Assembly: GCF_964036645.1 (NCBI RefSeq)
Contig: NZ_OZ038525.1
Location: 3,228,001 to 3,292,000 of the forward strand
DNA from: Tenacibaculum sp. 190524A02b
GTDB lineage: Bacteria > Bacteroidota > Bacteroidia > Flavobacteriales > Flavobacteriaceae
Length of the DNA stretch: 64,000 bases
Direction of reading: 5' to 3'
The notes below the pieces were generated by a model, which saw only the letters and a program-made list of their open reading frames with translations, did no database searches and was not told where the DNA came from. The position numbers and the translations under genes were made by a program. Below, piece by piece: positions 15,283-21,279 of this stretch (position 1 is the first letter of the stretch; each line of letters begins with the position of its first letter).

Positions 15283-15922
15283 TTAACAACAATTTAATAT
15301 CTTGTTTTAACTCATTAACCTGATCAGAAAGCCCATGTTCCTCAAGAGCTCTATAAAATGCTATTGGGTTTCCATGTTCATCATACCTTGATCTCAAATA
15401 TCCATCTTTATCTACTAAAGCAAATAAGCCTGAATGATAAAATCCTCCATGATCATTATCACCTACACCTACAGGTAATTTAAAGCCATCGTTAGACAAT
15501 TTAAAAACCACCTCTTCTGGTTTCCCTGTTAATAAATGCCAATTTTTATGATTAATTCCATATCTTTTAGCATACTCTTTTAGTTGATTGGGTGTATCAA
15601 TATCTGGTGTTATTGAAAATGATGCTATTCCAAAATTAGGATTCCCCATAAACTCATTTTGAATCGTTACCATTTTTTGATTCATTATAGGGCAAATTGT
15701 AGGACAGGTAGCAAAAAAGAACTCTACCACATATACTTTCCCTTTATAACTTTCATTATTTACGGTTTCTCCAAATTGATTTATAAACTCAAAAGCTGGC
15801 ACCTTATTAAAGGTATGTAAATCTGCTGTTTGAAAATGTCTCACAATTTTTGGCACTGCATAAATACCAAACAACAAAATTATAAACGATATTCCTACGT
15901 ATGAATACTTATTTTTTTTCAT
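15275..15922 (-). CDS. SCO1/SenC family copper chaperone
   Basis: A 215-residue membrane-anchored thioredoxin-fold protein (anchor about 7-28). The copper ligands C73 and C77 (FATCPTICPIM) and H163 (GGFYHSGLFALVD) are all present. SCO proteins deliver copper to, or reduce the cysteines of, the CuA centre of cytochrome oxidase subunit II on the outer face of the inner membrane. The gene overlaps the one upstream by 14 bases and DUF420 by 8, inside the oxidase accessory operon. Confidence 0.94.
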   Translation of the reverse strand: MKKNKYSYVGISFIILLFGIYAVPKIVRHFQTADLHTFNKVPAFEFINQFGETVNNESYKGKVYVVEFFFATCPTICPIMNQKMVTIQNEFMGNPNFGIASFSITPDIDTPNQLKEYAKRYGINHKNWHLLTGKPEEVVFKLSNDGFKLPVGVGDNDHGGFYHSGLFALVDKDGYLRSRYDEHGNPIAFYRALEEHGLSDQVNELKQDIKLLLNE

Positions 15923-16586
15923 TTGAAATCTTATTTATCCTTCTATCTTCACTTCTGTTTTTCTTTAATGCAAAACTATATTCAGCCAATACTACTTTAA
16001 TATCATCATGCATATCATTTTTTAATTCTGCAACCGACTTCATACTATAACCTAATAGTTCTTTATTCTCTTGGCTTTTGATTGTTGACTTCCCTCTTCG
16101 TTGATTGTTTTCTTTATCAATGATAAATGCTTTTGAGGTATGATAATTCAAATCTAAAGACATGCTTGTTTTTAAACCTTCATATATGGCTTCTATTTCT
16201 TTTTCAGAAGCGAAAAGAAATCTCCACTTTACTAAGTTTGTATTAATACTTAATCGCTTCTTTAATTTTTCTACTGCATCTTCTTGACCTTTTGCTACTA
16301 ATGAAATTAGTTGAAAGTCTGAATAACCATAGAACTTTTTATAAACTTTTTCGTTTAAATTAAATATTTCAGCATCAGCTTTTTCAATATCATTTCCTAA
16401 AAACGTAACTACTGAAACCTTGTCTTTAAAAGAATACCCTTTATCTATTAAGGAAATATCGATTACATTTTTAGAAACTACGGGTAGTTTACCAAAGTTA
16501 TGAGTTCCTAATTGTAAAAAAATATAAAATAATAATGGGACTATAAAAAGGGCAAATAATACTATGAATTTTTGTTTTTTACTCAT
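15909..16586 (-). CDS. Membrane-anchored SCO-like protein lacking the copper cysteines (unrecognised)
   Basis: A 225-residue protein with one N-terminal membrane anchor (about 7-28) and a soluble domain. Strand-helix order (VSVVTFLGNDIEKADAEIF, then FQLISLVAKGQEDAVEKLKK, then KAFIIDKENNQRRG) resembles a thioredoxin fold such as SCO, but there is not a single cysteine, so it cannot act as a copper-thiol chaperone in the usual way. It directly precedes SCO with a 14-base overlap, which suggests a paired role. The C-terminus is lysine- and arginine-rich. No named family was recognised; the fold is inference. Confidence 0.65.
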   Translation of the reverse strand: MSKKQKFIVLFALFIVPLLFYIFLQLGTHNFGKLPVVSKNVIDISLIDKGYSFKDKVSVVTFLGNDIEKADAEIFNLNEKVYKKFYGYSDFQLISLVAKGQEDAVEKLKKRLSINTNLVKWRFLFASEKEIEAIYEGLKTSMSLDLNYHTSKAFIIDKENNQRRGKSTIKSQENKELLGYSMKSVAELKNDMHDDIKVVLAEYSFALKKNRSEDRRINKISNEKK

Positions 16587-16605
16587 AATTATAAATTACG
16601 ATTAG

Positions 16606-16634
16606 AGCTAAAAAAAGGCGGTTAAACACCACCT
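16606..16634 (-). terminator. Terminator inside the cytochrome oxidase operon
   Basis: On the minus strand AGGTGGT pairs with ACCGCCT (one U-G pair) over GTTTA and runs directly into TTTTTTT. It sits between the subunit IV gene and the next gene of the same orientation, 22 bases past the subunit IV stop. Confidence 0.8.
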
Positions 16635-16655
16635 CTTTTTATTTATTTTATTTGA

Positions 16656-16994
16656 TTACCATTTTACTAATGGTGCTAATGTATCGTATAAATAACCTCC
16701 TTCTATTAATACTAAGGTTACAAGGTAGCAAATTAAAAACACTGCTGTCCAAACTATTGAACGTCTAAACCATGTTTTTTCTCCTTCTAAATGCATAAAA
16801 GCCCAAGCAATATAATATGCTTTGAAAATGGTTAATATAATGAATATCCAGTTTAACCAACTTGTTCCTGGCCCATGTAAATGTAAGGCAGCTGGTTTTA
16901 ATATACCTAATACAACTTCAACAGTTGTTAATACGGTTAAGATTGCTAATACAATCCAGATTCTTTTTGTATTTGATTCGTGTGCGTGACCCAT
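16656..16994 (-). CDS. Cytochrome c oxidase subunit IV family protein
   Basis: A 112-residue protein with three membrane segments (about 11-31, 44-66 and 78-100). It fits the prokaryotic cytochrome oxidase subunit IV family (PF03626): RIWIVLAILTVLTTVEVVLG, then FIILTIFKAYYIAWAFMHL with the conserved histidine near the second helix. The histidine-rich start (MGHAHES) is typical of Bacteroidetes members. It follows subunit III by 18 bases and is followed by an intrinsic terminator. Confidence 0.92.
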   Translation of the reverse strand: MGHAHESNTKRIWIVLAILTVLTTVEVVLGILKPAALHLHGPGTSWLNWIFIILTIFKAYYIAWAFMHLEGEKTWFRRSIVWTAVFLICYLVTLVLIEGGYLYDTLAPLVKW

Positions 16995-17012
16995 TTTACA
17001 ATATTTTTATGA

Positions 17013-17996
17013 TTATACTAAGTAGAAGAATGTGAATACGAATACCCAAACTAAATCTACAAAGTGCCAATATAATCCTACTTTTTCAACCATTTCATAA
17101 TGTCCTCTTCTTTCATAAGTTCCAAGAACAACATTAAAGAAAATGATAATATTTAATACAATTCCAGAGAATACGTGAAATCCGTGGAATCCAGTAATGA
17201 AGAAGAAGAAGTCTGCAAAAATTGGATTTCCATATTCATTAACATGTAAGTTAGCTCCTTCTACTACCATAGTAGCTTTTGCTAATTGTGCTAAACTTTC
17301 TTCTCTTGATAAAATTATTTTTTGCTTAGTTTCAAGATTAATCTTTTCAGTTCTTATACGTAAAGATGGATCTTTTTTAAATGCTTCTTGAACTTGCGCT
17401 ATAGAATATTGAGAAATTGTTTTCTCATTCTCAAACCACAATCCATTTTCTTTAGCATGTTGTACTCTACCATCTTTTCTTTCCGTATGAACAAAATCAG
17501 CTAACGCTATTTGATGTCCATCTTTTACAAATTGTAAAATATGGTTATCAGAAGTTTTAACTGCCCCATAAGAACCGTTGATAAAGTTTTTCCACTCCCA
17601 TGCTTGTGATCCAACGAAAATTAAACCAAAAACAATCGTTGCAAACATATACCAAGCTACCTTTTTTTGCTTCATTTGATGACCTGCATCTACTGCTAAC
17701 ACCATAGTTACAGAAGATACAATTAAAATAAACGTCATTAAAGCTACATAATACATTGGTGCGTGTACACCATGTAAACCAGGAAAGTGCGTAAATACCT
17801 CATCGGCAATAGGCCAAGAGTCAATAAATTTAAAACGTGTTAAACCATACGCTGCTAAGAATCCAGAAAAGGTTAGTGCGTCTGATAATATGAAAAACCA
17901 CATCATCATTTTACCATAACTAGCGCCAAATGGCTTTACACCACCTCCGCTCCAGGTTTCTTTGTTGTCAGAATTTACAGCAATATTTGCTCCCAT
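17013..17996 (-). CDS. Cytochrome c oxidase subunit III with a large internal insertion
   Basis: A 327-residue heme-copper oxidase subunit III. Membrane segments before and after residue 130-250 carry the family signatures (GKMMMWFFILSDALTFSGF, ADFFFFITGFHGFHVFSG, VGLYWHFVDLVWVFVF). Between them lies a hydrophilic insert of about 110 residues, rich in lysine and glutamate, which ordinary subunit III proteins lack. The protein stabilises subunit I and is thought to guide proton and oxygen access. A TAATTTTG box lies about 38 bases upstream. Subunits I and II are not in this window. Confidence 0.93.
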   Translation of the reverse strand: MGANIAVNSDNKETWSGGGVKPFGASYGKMMMWFFILSDALTFSGFLAAYGLTRFKFIDSWPIADEVFTHFPGLHGVHAPMYYVALMTFILIVSSVTMVLAVDAGHQMKQKKVAWYMFATIVFGLIFVGSQAWEWKNFINGSYGAVKTSDNHILQFVKDGHQIALADFVHTERKDGRVQHAKENGLWFENEKTISQYSIAQVQEAFKKDPSLRIRTEKINLETKQKIILSREESLAQLAKATMVVEGANLHVNEYGNPIFADFFFFITGFHGFHVFSGIVLNIIIFFNVVLGTYERRGHYEMVEKVGLYWHFVDLVWVFVFTFFYLV

Positions 17997-18033
17997 AAAT
18001 ACTTTTTAGTTAATTTTTGTTAAAACAGTGCGC

Positions 18034-18041
18034 CAAAATTA
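18034..18041 (-). promoter_or_regulatory. Candidate internal -7 box upstream of oxidase subunit III
   Basis: On the minus strand TAATTTTG matches TAnnTTTG exactly, 38-45 bases before the subunit III start, in the 56-base gap after the first subunit III gene. No TTG at -33 spacing is seen, so this is tentative. Confidence 0.4.
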
Positions 18042-18052
18042 CGCATTTTTAA

Positions 18053-18643
18053 TTACCTAATGAAATAGAAAAAGAAAAATAGATAAATCCATAAAACATC
18101 TACAAAATGCCAGAAGATAGCGCCTAGCTCAAACCCAAGCATATTGGTGGATGAATATTTCTTTTTATAATGATTATAAATAACTACTAATAATACAATT
18201 ACCCCTGCTATTAGGTGTAAAACATGCATAAAAGTGATTCCTATAATAAAAGAGGTTGACACCGTACTTTCTGGTCCAGTAAAATACAAGCCTACTTCTT
18301 TTAATTGATTAAATCCAACATATTGATACCAAACAAAGCCTAATCCTAGCACAAATGTTATTAATAAAAGGACTAATGACTGTTGTAATCTGTCGTTTTT
18401 AAGTTCTCTTTGAGATAAAAACAAAGTAATACTACTAAATACAATTAAAACCGTACTAATATAAAAAGCTTGTGGTAAATCAAAAGTTACCCAATCTTCA
18501 CGGTTCATACTTACTACATACGCACTGGTTAGTCCAGCAAAAAACATGACCATACTTATCATGGAAACCCATAACATTGGTTTTGCTGATTTTCTTTTAG
18601 CAACTTTTAATTCTTCGTCAACTGTTTGTGTTTGCTCACTCAT
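18053..18643 (-). CDS. Heme-copper oxidase subunit III (second, shorter form)
   Basis: A 196-residue protein with five membrane segments of the COX3 family (PF00510): MLWVSMISMVMFFAGLTSAY, then a TSFIIGITFMHVLHLIAGV segment and the C-terminal LGAIFWHFVDVLWIYLF. It is the length of the short, five-helix subunit III. Its start codon shares one base with the ctaB stop (TAATG), so the two are translationally coupled. Two unequal subunit III proteins in a row are usual in Flavobacteriaceae oxidase operons. Confidence 0.92.
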   Translation of the reverse strand: MSEQTQTVDEELKVAKRKSAKPMLWVSMISMVMFFAGLTSAYVVSMNREDWVTFDLPQAFYISTVLIVFSSITLFLSQRELKNDRLQQSLVLLLITFVLGLGFVWYQYVGFNQLKEVGLYFTGPESTVSTSFIIGITFMHVLHLIAGVIVLLVVIYNHYKKKYSSTNMLGFELGAIFWHFVDVLWIYLFFFFYFIR

Positions 18644-19545
18644 TAATGTAAAAATTTATCTACAACATATATTATTGGCACTATAGTAATGTAAAACACA
18701 CTTGCCAACATTAATTTTCTTGCATCAGTATTTTCTTCGGTTTTATACAACTTAAATGCATACACTAACATTAAGGCTCCTAAAAGAAAAATGATTACTG
18801 CTGTTACTGGGTATATATAAAACTTCCCTGTTACCTTTAATACTGGTGCTACAGACATTAAAATCATAACACAGGTATAAAAAATAATTTGCACAATAGC
18901 TCCTTTGTCTTTTTTATCCATAGGTAACATATGCAAACCTGCCTTATTATATTCTTCAAACTGCAACCAACCTATGGCCCAAAAGTGTGGAAATTGCCAA
19001 AAAAACTGAATCATAAATAAGAAACCAGCTTCTATTCCAAATTTACCTGTTGCAGCTACCCAACCTAACATAAAGGGAATAGCTCCTGGAATGGCACCTA
19101 CAAAAACTGCCAAAGGAGTCACTGCCTTTAATGGTGTATAGGCACTTGTATATAAGAATATAGATATAGCACCAAATAAAGCACATTTAGGATGTATAGC
19201 GTATAGTATAGCAATTCCTGCAATTGTAAATATAGAAGCTATTATTAATGCTGAAGTTACCGACATTCTTCCAGACGGCAACGGTCGATTTTTGGTTCGT
19301 TGCATTAATGCATCTATATCTTTTTCTATAACTTGATTAAATGCATTAGACGCACCTACCATAAAATAACCACCAATTGCTAAAAGCAAAATAGTATTAT
19401 AATTTATTTCATCAGCCCCAAGTAAATACCCTGTAATTGATGTAAACACTACACTTACTGAAAGACCAACTTTAGTAAGCTGTTTAAAATCAGAAAACAA
19501 TGTTTTTACAGATGTTTTACCTTGTATTGTTGATACCGTACTCAC
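18643..19545 (-). CDS. ctaB: Protoheme IX farnesyltransferase
   Basis: A 300-residue UbiA-family membrane enzyme (also called CyoE) that adds a farnesyl group to heme b, giving heme O for terminal oxidases. About nine membrane helices are present. The polyprenyl-diphosphate site is ASNAFNQVIEKDIDALMQRT (N70, E74, D76, D78), with a second loop near FPHFWAIGWLQFEEYNKAGLHM. The frame is open to 19677, but I choose GTG at 19543-19545: a TATCTTTG promoter box (19568-19575) lies inside the longer version, and VSTVSTIQGK is a plausible family start. First gene of the oxidase accessory operon. Confidence 0.95.
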   Translation of the reverse strand: MSTVSTIQGKTSVKTLFSDFKQLTKVGLSVSVVFTSITGYLLGADEINYNTILLLAIGGYFMVGASNAFNQVIEKDIDALMQRTKNRPLPSGRMSVTSALIIASIFTIAGIAILYAIHPKCALFGAISIFLYTSAYTPLKAVTPLAVFVGAIPGAIPFMLGWVAATGKFGIEAGFLFMIQFFWQFPHFWAIGWLQFEEYNKAGLHMLPMDKKDKGAIVQIIFYTCVMILMSVAPVLKVTGKFYIYPVTAVIIFLLGALMLVYAFKLYKTEENTDARKLMLASVFYITIVPIIYVVDKFLH

Positions 19546-19567
19546 CGTCTTACTTAAAAAATTTTTG

Positions 19568-19575
19568 CAAAGATA
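19568..19575 (-). promoter_or_regulatory. -7 box of the oxidase accessory operon
   Basis: On the minus strand TATCTTTG followed by CA is an exact match to the consensus, 23-30 bases upstream of the GTG chosen for ctaB. It is the main argument against the longer reading frame. Confidence 0.6.
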
Positions 19576-19634
19576 TTTCTTTATTATATAATGACCATAT
19601 TTTTTGAAATTAATTAAAAAAAACAAAAAACTAC

Positions 19635-19664
19635 TTTGTAATTCAAAAAAACGTGTTATATTTG
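19635..19664 (+). promoter_or_regulatory. Promoter of the tRNA cluster
   Basis: TTTG (19635-19638) is followed after 18 bases by TATATTTG (19657-19664), a full match to the Bacteroidetes -33/-7 pattern. The first tRNA begins about 50 bases downstream. Confidence 0.75.
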
Positions 19665-19714
19665 CACCCGCATTCACAGTAATGCACGTTCATTAAAATA
19701 AAATTTTTGACTAC

Positions 19715-19786
19715 GCGAAAGTAGCTCAGGGGTAGAGCATCACCTTGCCAAGGTGAGGGTCGCGGGTTCAAATCCCGTCTTTCGCT
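19715..19786 (+). tRNA. tRNA-Gly (anticodon GCC)
   Basis: A 72-base cloverleaf. The acceptor stem GCGAAAG pairs with CTTTCGC, the D arm has GCTCAGGGGTAGAGC, the anticodon stem-loop CACCTTGCCAAGGTG carries GCC, and the T arm is CGGGTTCAAATCCCG. The 3' CCA is not encoded. It reads GGC and GGU codons. Confidence 0.97.
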
Positions 19787-19810
19787 CTGATCCTTTTATA
19801 AAGAGGTTAT

Positions 19811-19896
19811 GCTGAAGTGGTGGAATTGGTAGACACGTTGGACTTAAAATCCAATGAGCCGTAATGCTCGTGCGGGTTCAAGTCCCGCCTTCAGTA
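19811..19896 (+). tRNA. tRNA-Leu (anticodon TAA), copy 1
   Basis: An 86-base class II tRNA with a long variable arm. The acceptor GCTGAAG pairs with CTTCAGT (terminal G-U), the anticodon loop GGACTTAAAATCC holds TAA, the variable arm stem is GAGC/GCTC, and the T arm is CGGGTTCAAGTCCCG. CCA follows the discriminator base in the genomic sequence. It reads UUA, a frequent leucine codon in this AT-rich genome. Confidence 0.97.
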
Positions 19897-19904
19897 CCAC
19901 GAAA

Positions 19905-19933
19905 GCCTCACTTTTATTAGTGAGGCTTTATTT
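19905..19933 (+). terminator. Terminator after tRNA-Leu copy 1
   Basis: GCCTCACT (19905-19912) pairs perfectly with AGTGAGGC (19919-19926) over TTTATT's loop bases and is followed by TTTATTTT. Confidence 0.85.
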
Positions 19934-19961
19934 TAAATAAAGTAGTCAAAAAAATATATAC

Positions 19962-20047
19962 GCTGAAGTGGTGGAATTGGTAGACACGTTGGACTTAAAA
20001 TCCAATGGGCCGTAATGCCCGTGCGGGTTCAAGTCCCGCCTTCAGTA
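19962..20047 (+). tRNA. tRNA-Leu (anticodon TAA), copy 2
   Basis: Near-identical to copy 1 over 86 bases. The differences are paired substitutions in the variable arm, where the stem is GGGC/GCCC instead of GAGC/GCTC. The anticodon TAA is the same. CCA is not encoded here (CTA follows the discriminator). No separate promoter was found between the copies, so it may be transcribed by read-through. Confidence 0.97.
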
Positions 20048-20051
20048 CTAA

Positions 20052-20080
20052 AACCTCAACTATTATAGTTGAGGTTTTTT
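20052..20080 (+). terminator. Terminator after tRNA-Leu copy 2
   Basis: AACCTCAACTA pairs with TAGTTGAGGTT over a very short loop and is followed by TTTT-G-TTT. It marks the end of the tRNA cluster. Confidence 0.85.
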
Positions 20081-20190
20081 GTTTATACACTTACGCTTCC
20101 TCTCTTTTTTACTACTCTTAACTTTTAATAATTAGCTATCTTTATCACATAAAAAATACTCTATTTTATTACAGACACTACCCAATCAAT

Positions 20191-21000
20191 ATGAAAAAAC
20201 TACTACTTATACTATTCACTTTAACTATTCAACTTTCTAATGCTCAAAATACTGTTTGCATTAACAAATCTATTAAACATACAATCCACTCAAAACATTT
20301 AAAAGAAAGTAGAGATTATTGGGTTAGCCTTCCTCTTCATTATAGTGACTCATTAAAATACCCTGTTATTTATGTTTTTGATGCAGAATGGCGATTTGAC
20401 CTTATTAAAAATATAACCTTCGATTTAGGAGCTAATCAAAAAATTAAAAATTCAATTATAGTAGGCATTCCTCATATAGATATGGAAAAGAAAAGAGGGC
20501 AAGACCTTACTTTTAGTCAATCTAACATAGAATACGATGGTGATAAAGTTGATTCAACTTGGTATAACGATACGAATTCAGGAAAAGGAATGCCCTTTTT
20601 TAACTATTTAACTAATGAATTGATACCCGATGTAAATAAAAAGTATGCTACTAATAATCATGAAACATTAATTGGTCATTCTTACGGTGGTTATTTTGGC
20701 GGCTACATTTTATCATTAAATCATCCTTTTGAAGTATTACATATATACGATCCTTCTATATGGTTTAGCAACGGAGAGGTAATTAACAGATTCAAAAAGA
20801 ACTATAATAACAAAAAAGTTACGATTCACTTAACTTACCAACCAATTCCTGAGTTTCATAAAAATAAAATAGAAGACTTTATAAAGGAACTAGCCAAAAA
20901 GAAAAACATAAAACTAACAACAAAACTTTACCCAGAAGACACGCACAACTCTTTGTTTTTGGATAGTTTTTACAAAGGAATTCTTAAAACTAATAAATAA
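20191..21000 (+). CDS. Exported alpha/beta-hydrolase, esterase D/enterochelin-esterase type
   Basis: A 269-residue protein with a signal peptide (about 1-18, ending LSNAQ). The mature part is a Putative_esterase (PF00756) alpha/beta-hydrolase: YPVIYVFDAEWRFDLI, the nucleophile elbow IGHSYGGYFGG with S164, and the catalytic histidine H252 in EDTHNSLF; an acid in the segment HIYDPSIW is a candidate third member. It would hydrolyse an ester in the periplasm or outside; siderophore-type or short acyl esters are possible substrates, not shown. It is monocistronic. A hairpin with a T tract inside the following MITE-like element (21037-21057) can end its transcript. Confidence 0.88.
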   Translation: MKKLLLILFTLTIQLSNAQNTVCINKSIKHTIHSKHLKESRDYWVSLPLHYSDSLKYPVIYVFDAEWRFDLIKNITFDLGANQKIKNSIIVGIPHIDMEKKRGQDLTFSQSNIEYDGDKVDSTWYNDTNSGKGMPFFNYLTNELIPDVNKKYATNNHETLIGHSYGGYFGGYILSLNHPFEVLHIYDPSIWFSNGEVINRFKKNYNNKKVTIHLTYQPIPEFHKNKIEDFIKELAKKKNIKLTTKLYPEDTHNSLFLDSFYKGILKTNK

Positions 21001-21007
21001 CTTATTA

Positions 21008-21245
21008 ACCCGTTGCACATATAGAGAACAATACTCTCACTTTAGTAGTGATTTTTTCAGACTACAAGGAAGAAAAATTATTTTGAGAAGTAACGTTTCT
21101 GTTCAAAATAGTTTTTAATACGTTTTCCCGTACCTCAAAAACACTCAAACTGACATATTTGATATTGAAATGATTTAAACTTTTTTGATTGCAGCGAAAA
21201 AAGTTTAAATTACTTCATTGTAAAGTTTCTAAATGTGCAACGGGT
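21008..21245. mobile_element. MITE-like non-coding element with terminal inverted repeats and target duplication
   Basis: The ends are perfect 13-bp inverted repeats, ACCCGTTGCACAT at 21008-21020 and its complement at 21233-21245, with partial similarity reaching about 18-20 bp inwards. Both ends are flanked by the identical hexamer TTATTA (21002-21007 and 21246-21251), as expected of a target-site duplication. The 238-bp interior has no transposase frame but holds a perfect 14-bp hairpin (21173-21210) and a small terminator hairpin (21037-21057). This is the architecture of a miniature inverted-repeat transposable element mobilised in trans. Similar ends were not noticed elsewhere in the window, and the IS family is not identified. 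Confidence 0.65.
21037..21057 (+). terminator. Terminator hairpin within the MITE-like element
   Basis: TCACT (21037-21041) pairs with AGTGA (21047-21051), followed by TTTTTT. It lies 37 bases after the esterase stop codon, so the element appears to provide that gene's transcription end. Confidence 0.6.
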
Positions 21246-21279
21246 TTATTACTATATTCTCAGAGTAACAACATCTTTA

